A stretch of DNA of 64,000 nt from Pseudactinotalea sp. HY158 (GTDB taxonomy: Bacteria > Actinomycetota > Actinomycetes > Actinomycetales > Beutenbergiaceae), in assembly GCF_009660225.1 (NCBI RefSeq), contig NZ_CP045920.1:2802079-2866078 (forward strand). The letters are read 5' to 3'. Positions 1 through 9,022 of the stretch are shown in pieces. Made by a program: the position numbers and the translations under genes. Positions within the stretch are counted from its first letter, which is position 1. Every line of letters begins with the position of its first letter. The notes under the pieces are model-generated. The model had not been told where the DNA came from and did no database searches. It worked only from the letters and a program-made list of their open reading frames with translations.

Positions 1-696
1 ATAGATCTCCTCGGCATCGGTCCGGCGCGTGAGTCCCGCCAACGGGTCGTGATGCTCCAAGAGCAGGCCGGCGGCGTCGGAGGCCCGGCCCCGCCGCCAC
101 AGCAGGATCGCCCAGACGCCCGCGCCGCACATCATGAGCGAGCCGGCGATCACCCGCGTCCACCCCTCCGGATCGCGAATATCGTCCAATGCGAAGACGG
201 CCTGATAGATCGGGAACCCGACCAGGATGGATCCGGGCACGAGGTAGCCGGCCGCCTCCCAGCCGCCGTGATAGATCCTTCCGCGGGCACGCAACGGCTC
301 GAGCCATGCCAGCAGCGCGATCGAGATCAGCGCCAACATGCCGGCCGGAATCATCCACTCCTCGGCCGAGAACAACGGGGCGCTTCGGCGCGTGATCGTG
401 CCCTGGTTGAGAAGCGGCACGATTCCGGCGGCCCCGAGCAGGAATCCCACGAACGTCAGCGTCAATGCTCCGCGCGGCACGGGTCGGATCGGTTCGATCG
501 AGGGATCGCGACGCCGGTTCGCCTCATCGACCGCCGCGACCCGTGCGCGTTCTCGATCCCGGTACGCGGTGCTCGAGAGCGCCACGAGTGCGAGCCGCCG
601 CGCGTCCCCGACCTCGGCGTCGCGGGAATGACCCTGCATCCACTCCTGGATGAGAATCATGAGGCGGAAGCGTGTCCGCGCGGGAATCCGCCGCAT
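1..696 (-). CDS. Hypothetical multi-pass membrane protein (C-terminus outside window)
   Basis: This frame stays open from an ATG at 694-696 to the left edge, so the C-terminus is missing; 232 residues are visible. An AGGAGG ribosome binding site lies just upstream of the ATG. The first 70 residues are charged and probably cytoplasmic (MRRIPARTRFRLMILIQEW...). Four hydrophobic segments follow, at roughly residues 77-95, 115-130, 145-165 and 180-200. The last visible part is again charged. I do not recognise the family. It lies downstream of ppc on the same strand but is separated from it by a strong hairpin, so it probably has its own promoter. Confidence 0.6.
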   Translation of the reverse strand, partial: MRRIPARTRFRLMILIQEWMQGHSRDAEVGDARRLALVALSSTAYRDRERARVAAVDEANRRRDPSIEPIRPVPRGALTLTFVGFLLGAAGIVPLLNQGTITRRSAPLFSAEEWMIPAGMLALISIALLAWLEPLRARGRIYHGGWEAAGYLVPGSILVGFPIYQAVFALDDIRDPEGWTRVIAGSLMMCGAGVWAILLWRRGRASDAAGLLLEHHDPLAGLTRRTDAEEIY

Positions 697-753
697 GGGC
701 TCCTCCTATCCGACGTGATCGACGCTGCCGGCGCATCCGCTCCTATACAGCCC

Positions 754-859
754 AGCGGGGAGGATCGACCACCTCACGAGTGGCCGACCGCCCCCACACC
801 GGGCCGCACAGCCGAGCGGGGAGGATCGTCCACGCACCGGGTGGTCGATCCTCCCCGCT
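754..859. terminator. Inverted/direct repeat cluster; probable ppc terminator
   Basis: The 14-mer AGCGGGGAGGATCG occurs at 754-767 and again at 815-828, and its exact reverse complement is at 846-859. The 815-859 pair can form a perfect 14-bp stem. The 754-772 copy can pair over 19 bases with 841-859. The element sits just past the ppc stop on the minus strand, where a terminator is expected, although no T-run follows. The two alternative stems make it more elaborate than a simple terminator. Confidence 0.6.
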
Positions 860-876
860 GGCAGGGGCGATGCGCA

Positions 877-3564
877 CTACCCGGTGTTCTGCACCCCGGC
901 GGCCACGCCGTTGACGGAGATGAGCATGAGTCGGCGGTTCTGCTTATCGGCGCTCTCGTCGGAGCCGTCGGTCGAGCGCAGCCCGCGCAGTGCGCGCAGC
1001 TGGATGAGGCTCAGGGCGTCGACGTAGGGGCTGCGCAGCTGCACCGCCCGGCCGAGCACCCGGTGCCCGGCCAGCAGCCGCTCCTGGCCGGTGATCTGCA
1101 CGATCCAGTCCCGGGTGAGGGCCATCTCCTCGAGCACCATCGTGGCCAGGTCCTCCCGGTCACCGAGGGCGAGATAGCGCTTGGCGATCCGGGTGTCGGT
1201 CTTGGCCAGCGACATCTCGACGTTGTCGATCATCGTGGCGAACAGCGGCCACTCGGCATAGGCCCGCTGGAGCTCCGCCAGGTCGCCGACGCCCGCGAGC
1301 GCGGCGCCCAGCCCGAACCAGCCCGTCAGGTTGATGCGCGCCTGGGTCCAGGCGAACACCCACGGGATCGCCCGCAGGTCCTCGAGGGATTCCACGCTCA
1401 GCCCGCGACGGGCCGGGCGGGAGCCGATCGGCAGCCACCCCACCTCCTCCTGCGGGGTCACGGTGGCGAACCACGGCGCGAAGCCCTCGGAGTGCACGAG
1501 ATCGTAGAACCGCGCCCGGGAGATCTCGTCGAGGCGACCGGCCAGGCCCGCGAAGGTGTGGGCGGCGTCGTCGTTGCGCTGGGAGATCGCCTCGGTGCCC
1601 TGCATGAGGGTGGCCGCGGCGACCTGCTCGATGTGCCGGGTGGCGATGACCGGGTCGCCGTAGCGGGCGGAGATGACCTCCCCCTGCTCCGTCAGCTTGA
1701 ACCGGCCGTCGACCGAGCCCGGTGGCTGCGCGAGCACGGCCCGGTTCGCGGGGCCGCCCCCACGCCCCAGCGCCCCGCCGCGGCCGTGGAACAGGGTGAG
1801 CTCGATGTCGTTGCGCCGCGCCCAGGCGGCGATCTTCTCCTGCGCCTCGTACAGGGCGAGGGTCGCCGAGACCGGCCCCACGTCCTTGGAGGAGTCGGAG
1901 TAGCCGAGCATCACCTCGACCCGCCGGCCCGTCGCCTCGAGCCGGGCACGGTAGGGCTCGAGGGCGAGCATGTCGTCGAGCACGCCCGGGGCCGCGTGCA
2001 GGTCGTCGAAGGTCTCGAAGAGGGGGATGACATCGAGTGCGGGCACGTCCTCGGGCGAGCCGAACGCGGCCTCCGCGAGCGCGAAGACGCATCCGACGTC
2101 GTCCGCACACGTGGCGAACGAGATGATGTAGCGGTGCGCGGCCCGCTCGCCGTGGCGGCGCTGGACCGAGCCGATCGCGCGGAAGGTGTCGAGCACCTCC
2201 TTGGACATGTCCGAGAGCTCGCCGCCGTTCTCGGCCACCGCCGCGAGGTCGGCGAGCGTGCGCCGGTGCACCTCGGAATGCTGACGCACCTCGAACTCGG
2301 CGAGGTGGAAGCCGAAGGTCTCCACCTGCCAGATGAGATCCTGCAGCTCGCCGTAGCCGCGGCGGACCTCGCCGGCGGTCACGAGCGAATCCTGCACCGT
2401 GCGCAGGTCCGCGAGCAGCGCCTCCGGGGAGGGGTAGGCGAGGTCGGCGTCGCGGGCGCGGGTGGCCGCGAGCCGCTCGGCCACCATCCCCATGACCTGG
2501 CGATGGGGCTCCTCGGGGGCGCCCGCGGCGATCTCGTCGGCCACCTCGACCGCGAGGGAGCGCTGGGTGTTCCACAGCTTCGTCAGCTCCGGCGAAGGCG
2601 CAGTGGTCGTCGCGTCGAGGGTGAGCAGGACGGCGACCTCGCGGGTCGCGGCCGTGAGCGCGGACAGGATGTGCTCGCTCGCGATGCCCGCCGCGGCCCG
2701 GGTGATCGGGGCCGTGACGTTCGGATTGCCGTCGCGGTCCGCGCCGATCCAGGAGCCGAGCCGCACGAACGCGGGGGCGAGCGGCGCGTGCGGGTCGGTG
2801 CCGCCGAGCAGGTCGTCGAAGCGCCGATACACCTGCGGGAGCGTGCGGAACAGGGTCGCCTCGAAGACGCCCATCGCCGTGCGCACCTCGTCGAGCGGGG
2901 TCGGCTTGTCGAGCCGCAGCGGCGAGGTGCGCCACAGGGTGTCGATCTCGGTCAGCAGCGAGCGCTCGTTCGCCGCGAGCGCGGAGGCGCCCAGGCGGGT
3001 GTCGCCGCGGCCGGCGAGCAGGTCGGTGATGCGCCGGATCGAGGCGTTGATCGCGCGGCGGCGGGCCTCGGTCGGGTGGGCCGTGAGCACGGGCCGGAAC
3101 TCGAGCTCGGCGATCCGCGCGCGGGCGGCCTCCTCACCGTAGGTCTCGCGCAGGTACGCGATCGTGCCGGCGAGGGAGTCCTCGGGACTGGCCGCGACGG
3201 CGTCCTCACGGCTGCGCAGCACGCGCACGCGGTGGGCCTCCTCGGCGAGGTTGACGAGGTGGAAGTAGCACAGGAACGCGCGGGCGACCTCCTCGGCCCG
3301 GTCGAGCGTGAACGCCTCGACGAGCGCTTCGGCCTGCTCGAACGCCTCGGATCCCGGCGCGGCGTAGGCCCGGATGGTCAGCTCCCGCAGGCGCTCGACG
3401 TCGGCGAGGAGATCGGCGCCGCCGGCCTCGGTGAGCACCCGGCCGAGCAGGTCGCCCAGCAGCCGAACGTCGTGACGCAGTTCATCGGGCATCTCCTCGA
3501 CCGCGCCGGATCGTGATCCGGATGCGATGCCGTGAGCCGGGGTATCGGATGAGTCGATCGTCAT
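877..3564 (-). CDS. ppc: Phosphoenolpyruvate carboxylase
   Basis: The gene encodes 895 residues, normal for bacterial PEPC. The enzyme carboxylates PEP to oxaloacetate and so refills the TCA cycle from the cytosol. The catalytic motif HPTEARRR is at residues 163-170. The glycine-rich loop FHGRGGALGRGGGP is present in the C-terminal half. The protein ends in the family's typical QNTG. The ATG at 3564 is preferred over the internal ATG at 3492. A -10-like TACGCT (minus strand, 3571-3576) lies exactly 6 nt before it, suggesting a leaderless mRNA. It is divergent from the sbcD-like gene and shares a 161-bp intergenic region with it. Confidence 0.96.
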   Translation of the reverse strand: MTIDSSDTPAHGIASGSRSGAVEEMPDELRHDVRLLGDLLGRVLTEAGGADLLADVERLRELTIRAYAAPGSEAFEQAEALVEAFTLDRAEEVARAFLCYFHLVNLAEEAHRVRVLRSREDAVAASPEDSLAGTIAYLRETYGEEAARARIAELEFRPVLTAHPTEARRRAINASIRRITDLLAGRGDTRLGASALAANERSLLTEIDTLWRTSPLRLDKPTPLDEVRTAMGVFEATLFRTLPQVYRRFDDLLGGTDPHAPLAPAFVRLGSWIGADRDGNPNVTAPITRAAAGIASEHILSALTAATREVAVLLTLDATTTAPSPELTKLWNTQRSLAVEVADEIAAGAPEEPHRQVMGMVAERLAATRARDADLAYPSPEALLADLRTVQDSLVTAGEVRRGYGELQDLIWQVETFGFHLAEFEVRQHSEVHRRTLADLAAVAENGGELSDMSKEVLDTFRAIGSVQRRHGERAAHRYIISFATCADDVGCVFALAEAAFGSPEDVPALDVIPLFETFDDLHAAPGVLDDMLALEPYRARLEATGRRVEVMLGYSDSSKDVGPVSATLALYEAQEKIAAWARRNDIELTLFHGRGGALGRGGGPANRAVLAQPPGSVDGRFKLTEQGEVISARYGDPVIATRHIEQVAAATLMQGTEAISQRNDDAAHTFAGLAGRLDEISRARFYDLVHSEGFAPWFATVTPQEEVGWLPIGSRPARRGLSVESLEDLRAIPWVFAWTQARINLTGWFGLGAALAGVGDLAELQRAYAEWPLFATMIDNVEMSLAKTDTRIAKRYLALGDREDLATMVLEEMALTRDWIVQITGQERLLAGHRVLGRAVQLRSPYVDALSLIQLRALRGLRSTDGSDESADKQNRRLMLISVNGVAAGVQNTG

Positions 3565-3570
3565 GACTCG

Positions 3571-3599
3571 AGCGTAACGGTCTCAAGGACTGGTCAAGA
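3571..3599 (-). promoter_or_regulatory. Probable ppc promoter (leaderless)
   Basis: Read on the minus strand, a -35-like TCTTGA (3594-3599; overlapping TTGACC at 3592-3597) is 17 nt from TACGCT (3571-3576). Six nucleotides then separate TACGCT from the ppc ATG, which places the transcription start on or next to the start codon. Confidence 0.45.
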
Positions 3600-3725
3600 A
3601 CGCAGGTGCCGGGAGGCCCCGGCAGCGTGGTCCAGGTCACGGTTCGACCACCCGATCGCGGATGGTCGCGGCGATGTCGGCGGGTTCTGTCACGATGGCG
3701 GAACGACTCTCGATGGGAGGATTCG

Positions 3726-4859
3726 ATGCGTTTCGTAGCGACCGCGGACTGGCAGCTGGGCATGGCCGCGAACTTCCTCGAGGACGACGCCCGCCCGCGT
3801 TTTCATCAGGCTCGCCTCGACGCCGTGCGTGCGATCGCGGCGATCGCCCGGGAGCACGAGGCCGCGTTCGTCGTGGTCGGCGGGGACGTGTTCGAGTCGA
3901 ATCAGCTCGACCGGGCGATCGTGGCGCGGGCGTGCGAGGCGCTGGCGGAGTTCACGGTGCCGGTCGTGCTCGTGCCGGGCAACCACGATCCGCTCGATGC
4001 CGCGAGCCTGTACGACTCGGCGGCGTTCGCGAGCCGGGTGCCGCCGCACGTGCGCGTGCTGCGGGATTCGGAGCCGGTCGAGGTGGTCCCGGGCGTCGAG
4101 GTCGTGGGCGCGCCGTGGTTCTCCAAGCGGCCACTGACGGATCTGGTGGCCGGCGCCTACGGGCCGCTCGGGCCCGCGCCCGCGGGCACGACCCGGGTGC
4201 TCGTGGGGCACGGCGCGGTGAGCACCCTCGAGCCGGATCAGGAGTCGGCGGCCGTGATCGACGTGCCCGGGCTCGAGGCCGCGATCGCGGAGGGGCGCGT
4301 GCACGCGGCGATCCTCGGCGACCGGCACTCCGCGACCGAGGTCGCCACCGGAATCTGGTATCCGGGCACCCCGGAGGTCACGGCCCGCCGGGAGGTCGAC
4401 CCGGGCCACGTGCTCGTGGTCGAGGTGGACGAATCGGATCGGTCGGTCGCCGTGACCCGGGTGCGCACGGGCCGGTGGGCCTTCGCCACGATCGTGGCCG
4501 ACCTCCTCGACGAGGCCGATGTGGAGGAGCTCGCCGCGACGCTGGCCGCGCTGCCCGACAAGGAGCGCACGGCCGCCTGGATCAAGGCGAGCGGATCGCT
4601 CTCGACCCGGGCGAAGGCCCGGCTGGATCAGGTGCTCGACGAGGCCCGGGACCTGTTCGCCCGGCTCGATCACTGGTGGCGGCACTACGACCTGGCGGTC
4701 GTGCCCGAGCAGGCCGAGTTCACCGGGCTGGGGCTCACGGGCTTCGCCGAGGCCGCGGTGGGCGAGTTGGTCGCCTCCGCCCGCGGTGACCACGAGGAGG
4801 CCGCCGTCGCCCAGGACGCCCTGGCCCGCCTCTACCAGTACACGCAGGCGCTCCGATGA
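3726..4859 (+). CDS. SbcD/Mre11-like metallophosphoesterase
   Basis: The 377-residue protein starts at an ATG with a GGAGG site 5 nt upstream. Calcineurin-like phosphoesterase motifs appear in order: ADWQLG (residues 7-12), GGDVFE, PGNHD, VGHG and LGDRH. This is the Mre11/SbcD exonuclease layout. The usual motif I D-x-H reads D-W-Q, so one canonical metal ligand is replaced by Gln. The stop overlaps the start of the SMC-like ATPase by 4 nt (ATGA), the usual arrangement for a nuclease with its Rad50-like partner. The expected role is processing of DNA ends or hairpins by the two-subunit complex. Activity with the altered ligand is untested. Confidence 0.85.
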   Translation: MRFVATADWQLGMAANFLEDDARPRFHQARLDAVRAIAAIAREHEAAFVVVGGDVFESNQLDRAIVARACEALAEFTVPVVLVPGNHDPLDAASLYDSAAFASRVPPHVRVLRDSEPVEVVPGVEVVGAPWFSKRPLTDLVAGAYGPLGPAPAGTTRVLVGHGAVSTLEPDQESAAVIDVPGLEAAIAEGRVHAAILGDRHSATEVATGIWYPGTPEVTARREVDPGHVLVVEVDESDRSVAVTRVRTGRWAFATIVADLLDEADVEELAATLAALPDKERTAAWIKASGSLSTRAKARLDQVLDEARDLFARLDHWWRHYDLAVVPEQAEFTGLGLTGFAEAAVGELVASARGDHEEAAVAQDALARLYQYTQALR

Positions 4860-7489
4860 GGCTCGAGCGGGTGCGGCTGCGCAACTTCCGCGGCGTGTCG
4901 GAGTCCGTCGTCGACCTCTCCCCCGGGGTCACGATCGTCTCCGGACCGAACGAGGTGGGCAAGTCCTCGGTGCGGGAGGCGATCCGGCTGCTGCGGGAGG
5001 TCAAGCACTCCTCGAAGAGTCAGGCCGTCAAGTCGGTGCAGCCGGTGGGCCGGGACGTCGGCCCCGAGGTGGAGGTGCACCTGAGCAGCGGCGGGTACCG
5101 GATGAGGTACGCGAAGCGGTGGATCCGGGATGCCTTCACCGAGCTCGAGGTGAGCGCACCCCGGCACGAGCAGTTGAGCGGGGATCAGGCCCACGACCGG
5201 TTCGGGCAGATCCTGGCCGAGACCGTGGATCTGGACCTGCTCTCGGCGCTCGACGTGGCCCAGGGGATGTCCCTCGAGCGCCCGCAGCTGGCCGAGATCG
5301 GCGCCCTCCACGCCGCGCTCGATCGCACGGCGGCGGGCGCCGGGCACGAGGCAGGCGAGCCCGGGCTGGACGGCGCGGGACACGACGGGCTGCTCGAGCG
5401 GATCGAGGCGGAGTACAGGCGGTTCTTCACCTCGACGGGCAGGCCCACCGGCGAGTACCGGGAGATCGGCGCGAGGCTGCCGGGCCTCGAGTCGGCGGCG
5501 GCCGACCTGCGCGAGCAGAGTCGCGTCATGGACCGACGCACGAGCGATCACGAGCGTGAATCGGCCCTGCTCATCGACGACCAGGAACGGATCGGCCGGG
5601 CCGGCGCCCGGCTGGAGACGTGGCGGGCCCGGGATCGGGCGCTCGAGCAGCTGCGGGAACGCGCGGAGGAACGCGACCGGGACCTGGCCGGGGCCGAGCT
5701 TGCGCGCACCGAGGCGGCCGCTGCCCGGGAGGCGCGCGAGGAGCTGATCTCTGCGCTGGCCCGTCGCACCGACCACCTGGCCGCGATCCGGCTGGAGGCG
5801 ACCGACCTGGCCGAGACGGCCCGGCCGGCAGGTGAGCGACTCGGCGAGGCCCGGGAGCGCGCCCGGGTGGCGGGCACGAACCTCGAGGAGGGCCGCGGTC
5901 GCGCGGCCCGGGCGACCAAGGCACTCGAACGAGCGCAGGACTCCACGGCGCTGATCGAGCTCCGGCGGCGGCTCGACCGGGCCCGCGAGGCGGACGGGCA
6001 TCGACTCACCGCGGTGGCCACGCTCGAGGGTGGGCCGCGGGTCGACGCCTCGACCCTTGCGGGATTGACCGATCTGGCCACCCGGGTGACCCTGGCTCGG
6101 CGGGCCCGGGAGGCCGCGGCGGCCCGGGTGCTCGTGCAGCCTCTCGGTGAGGTGTCCGTGCTCGTGAACGGCGCCGCGATCGATGCCCCCGAGACCCGGC
6201 ATGCCACCGACGCCGTGACGGTCGAGGCCGCCGGCGTGCTGCGGGTGGAGATCCACCCCGGAGCGGGGCCGGCCGATCTCGAAGGGGACCTCACCCGGGC
6301 CGAGGAGTCACTGCGTGAGGCGCTCGCCGGCGCCGGCGTCGCCTCCCTGGCGCAGGCGCGCCGAGTGGCCGAGGAGCAGACCGAGGCGCTCACCGCCCGG
6401 GACCGGGCGGTGAGCACCCTGACGGCACTGCTCGACGGGCAGAGCATCCCCGAGCTCGCCGAACGGGCGGCGACTCTCGAGGCGCGAGTCGGGGTGCTGT
6501 CCGAGGATCCGGACGCCTCCGTCGACGAACTACGCACCGCGGCGGCCGAGGCCGAGGAGGCGGCCGCCCGCGCCGAGCGCGCGAACACCGAGGCGCAGCG
6601 GGCGCTCGAGGCGGCCCAGGCCGCGAGCCGGGAGGCCGAGACCGCCCTCATGCGCGCGCAGGTCGCCGTGGAGCAGCAGGGCGAGGAGCACCGCGTGGAG
6701 CAGGAGCGGCTCGACCGCGCCCGGTCCACGCTGACGGACGAGGCCGTGGCCCTCGGGGTGGAGTCCGCGGCCGCGGCGCTGGACCGGGCCGTCCGAGCGG
6801 CTGCGGCCGCCCGGGCGGAGCTCGTCGGCGCCGACGCCGACCGCGTCGAACTCGAGCTGACGAACGCCGACGCGGCACTGGTCTCGGCGCGTGAGCGGCT
6901 GGCGGGCACGCGGGAGCGACTCGTCGGAGTGCGTGCCCTGCTCGAGGAGAGCGCCCAGGCCGGGATCTACGACAGGCTCGCGGCCGCCGAGGCCGAGCTC
7001 GGGGCGGCACGCGCCGCCCACGAGCGACTGGACCGGTCCGCCCGGGCGATCCGGCTCCTCCGCGAGACGATCCATCGCCACCGCGACGAGGCCCACCGCA
7101 AGTACGTGGCACCGTTCCGGGACGCGATCGACCGGCTCGGCCGGCTCGTGTTCGGGCCGGAGTTCGGCGTGCAGATCGACGAGAACCTGCAGATCGTCTC
7201 CCGCACCCTCGGCGGCGACACCGTGCCCTTCGACTCGCTCTCGGCCGGTGCCAGCGAACAGCTCGCCCTCCTGGGCCGGCTCGCGTGCGCCCAGCTGATC
7301 GACGCCGACGAGGGCGCCCCGGTCATCCTCGACGACACCCTCGGCTTCGCCGACGCCCAGCGGCTCGAGGCCCTCAACCTCGTGCTCGCCACGGTCGGAC
7401 GCCAGGCCCAGGTCGTGCTCTTCACCTGCCAGGAGGACCGCTTCACCGGCGTCGGCGGCGCGACCACGGTGCGCCTGCCCACGCTCTGA
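4856..7489 (+). CDS. SbcC/Rad50-like SMC-family ATPase without zinc hook
   Basis: The 877-residue protein has an N-terminal Walker A (GPNEVGKSS, residues 30-38). A long Ala/Glu/Arg-rich coiled coil covers about 210-420 and 470-750. The C-terminal lobe carries an ABC-type signature (SLSAGASEQLALLG) and Walker B ILDDTLGFAD near residue 824. No CxxC zinc hook exists; the only cysteines I see are in the C-terminal ATPase lobe. In place of the hook, residues about 425-468 are Val-rich and look like a small beta domain. The gene is translationally coupled to the phosphoesterase upstream, so the two probably form an SbcCD-like complex acting on DNA ends. Confidence 0.85.
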   Translation: MRLERVRLRNFRGVSESVVDLSPGVTIVSGPNEVGKSSVREAIRLLREVKHSSKSQAVKSVQPVGRDVGPEVEVHLSSGGYRMRYAKRWIRDAFTELEVSAPRHEQLSGDQAHDRFGQILAETVDLDLLSALDVAQGMSLERPQLAEIGALHAALDRTAAGAGHEAGEPGLDGAGHDGLLERIEAEYRRFFTSTGRPTGEYREIGARLPGLESAAADLREQSRVMDRRTSDHERESALLIDDQERIGRAGARLETWRARDRALEQLRERAEERDRDLAGAELARTEAAAAREAREELISALARRTDHLAAIRLEATDLAETARPAGERLGEARERARVAGTNLEEGRGRAARATKALERAQDSTALIELRRRLDRAREADGHRLTAVATLEGGPRVDASTLAGLTDLATRVTLARRAREAAAARVLVQPLGEVSVLVNGAAIDAPETRHATDAVTVEAAGVLRVEIHPGAGPADLEGDLTRAEESLREALAGAGVASLAQARRVAEEQTEALTARDRAVSTLTALLDGQSIPELAERAATLEARVGVLSEDPDASVDELRTAAAEAEEAAARAERANTEAQRALEAAQAASREAETALMRAQVAVEQQGEEHRVEQERLDRARSTLTDEAVALGVESAAAALDRAVRAAAAARAELVGADADRVELELTNADAALVSARERLAGTRERLVGVRALLEESAQAGIYDRLAAAEAELGAARAAHERLDRSARAIRLLRETIHRHRDEAHRKYVAPFRDAIDRLGRLVFGPEFGVQIDENLQIVSRTLGGDTVPFDSLSAGASEQLALLGRLACAQLIDADEGAPVILDDTLGFADAQRLEALNLVLATVGRQAQVVLFTCQEDRFTGVGGATTVRLPTL

Positions 7490-7610
7490 CCCCGCCCCGC
7501 GCCCCACTCGAACAGGCCGTGGGAGACGAATTCCGGACCGGACCCATCCGCCCCCGCGACCGCTCCGAACCCCGGGTGACAGAACACGACACCCGAATGA
7601 GGAGCACATC

Positions 7611-8906
7611 ATGCGATCGATCCACAAGGCCGCGACGGTCCCCGCCGCGCTCGCCCTGATGCTGGGCATGGCGGCATGCGGAACGGGCGACGACGAGCCG
7701 AGCGCCTCCCCACCCGACACGATGAGCCAGACGCCCGAGGAATCCGCGGAGCCGACCAGTTCCGAGGCCCCGAGCGCCGTCCAGCCGACGGGCACGGGCG
7801 ACCCGTTCGAGGACGCCCGCACCGCCGCCGCGCACATGCCGGGCACCGCCGCCACCCTGGCCGCGGGCTTCGTCACGGCCCTCGACCTGCCCGGTGACGC
7901 GGACTCCGACGCCGCCACCCTGCGCGCGAACCTCACCGCCCTGCTGCAGGAGCACGTCTACCTCGCCGGCATCGCGGTCGCCACCGCCTATGCGGCGGGC
8001 CCGGACTCGCCGGAGTTCGACGCCGCCGCGGCCACCCTCGACGAGAACTCGGTCGATCTGTCCGAGGCGGTCGGCTCCCTCGCCGGGGACGAGAACGCGG
8101 CGGCGTTCCTCGACCTGTGGCGCACGCACATCGGCTACTTCGTGGACTACGCGGTCGCCGTCGCCGGCCAGGACGAGGCCGGAGCTGACAAGGCCACCGC
8201 CGAGCTCACCCAGTACACGAAGGATGCAGGCGCCTTCTTCGACAAGATCAGCGACGGTCACCTTCCCGCCGCGACGATGACCGACGCGCTCTCCATGCAC
8301 GTGGAGACCCTGAGCGCGGCGATCGACGACCTCGCCGCAGGCAGCCCCGACGCCTACGACACCTTGCAGCAGGCCGCCGCGCACGTGAGCACGGCGGCAG
8401 GCGTCATCGCCGACGGGCTCGTCGCCGCCACCGGCATGAGCGGCGACCCCGACGACGAGGCCTCGACCCTGCGCACCAACCTGACCCAGTTGCTGCAGGA
8501 ACACGTGTACCTCGCCTCGATCGCCGTCTTCACCGCCTACACCGCCGACGGCGGCCCCGACTCGGAGGCGTTCAAGGCCGCGGCGGCGACCCTCGACGGG
8601 AACTCGGTCAGGCTGAGCGAGGCGGTCGGCTCCCTCGCCGGGGACGACAAAGGGGCGGCGTTCCTCGACCTGTGGCGCACCCACATCGGCTACTTCGTGG
8701 ACTACGCGGTCGCCATCGCCGGCGGGGACGACGCGGCCGCCCAGCAGGCACTCGTCGACCTCGACGACTACCGTGGCGACGCCGGTGACTTCTTCGCCAC
8801 GATCTCGGACGGGGCGCTCCCCGCAGACGCCATCGCCGAGGGGCTCGCGATGCACGTGCAGACCCTCGCCGGAGCGATCGACTCCCTCGACGAGGCTCTC
8901 AACTGA
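7611..8906 (+). CDS. Exported lipoprotein with two tandem helical repeats
   Basis: The 431-residue protein starts at ATG with GAGGAG upstream. It has a lipoprotein signal peptide ending LGMAAC-G, with the lipidated Cys at about residue 23. A Ser/Thr/Pro/Glu-rich linker runs to about residue 65. Two homologous domains follow, about 65-245 and 250-431. Each contains LLQEHVYLA, a LDxNSVxLSEAVGSLAGD block and FLDLWRTHIGYFVDYAV. The spacing of helices resembles the HV...W..HI repeats seen in some Bacillota proteins of unknown function; this link is from memory. It lies directly upstream of the sigma factor, which may control it. Function unknown. Confidence 0.8.
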   Translation: MRSIHKAATVPAALALMLGMAACGTGDDEPSASPPDTMSQTPEESAEPTSSEAPSAVQPTGTGDPFEDARTAAAHMPGTAATLAAGFVTALDLPGDADSDAATLRANLTALLQEHVYLAGIAVATAYAAGPDSPEFDAAAATLDENSVDLSEAVGSLAGDENAAAFLDLWRTHIGYFVDYAVAVAGQDEAGADKATAELTQYTKDAGAFFDKISDGHLPAATMTDALSMHVETLSAAIDDLAAGSPDAYDTLQQAAAHVSTAAGVIADGLVAATGMSGDPDDEASTLRTNLTQLLQEHVYLASIAVFTAYTADGGPDSEAFKAAAATLDGNSVRLSEAVGSLAGDDKGAAFLDLWRTHIGYFVDYAVAIAGGDDAAAQQALVDLDDYRGDAGDFFATISDGALPADAIAEGLAMHVQTLAGAIDSLDEALN

Positions 8907-9022
8907 CGCACCCGGCACATCCCGCGGCGGCGGGCCGGAACCACCGGCTCGCCGCCGTCGCCGGTGGCACGGCCCACCGGCCCCCGTCGCGGGAAGCGGG
9001 CACGGCTCGTCATACTGGGTCC

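Noticed and set aside
49-3516. A 1155-residue open frame opposite ppc
   Set aside because: It is the antisense shadow of PEP carboxylase in GC-rich DNA, low in hydrophobic pattern and with no motif. The minus-strand gene is unambiguous.
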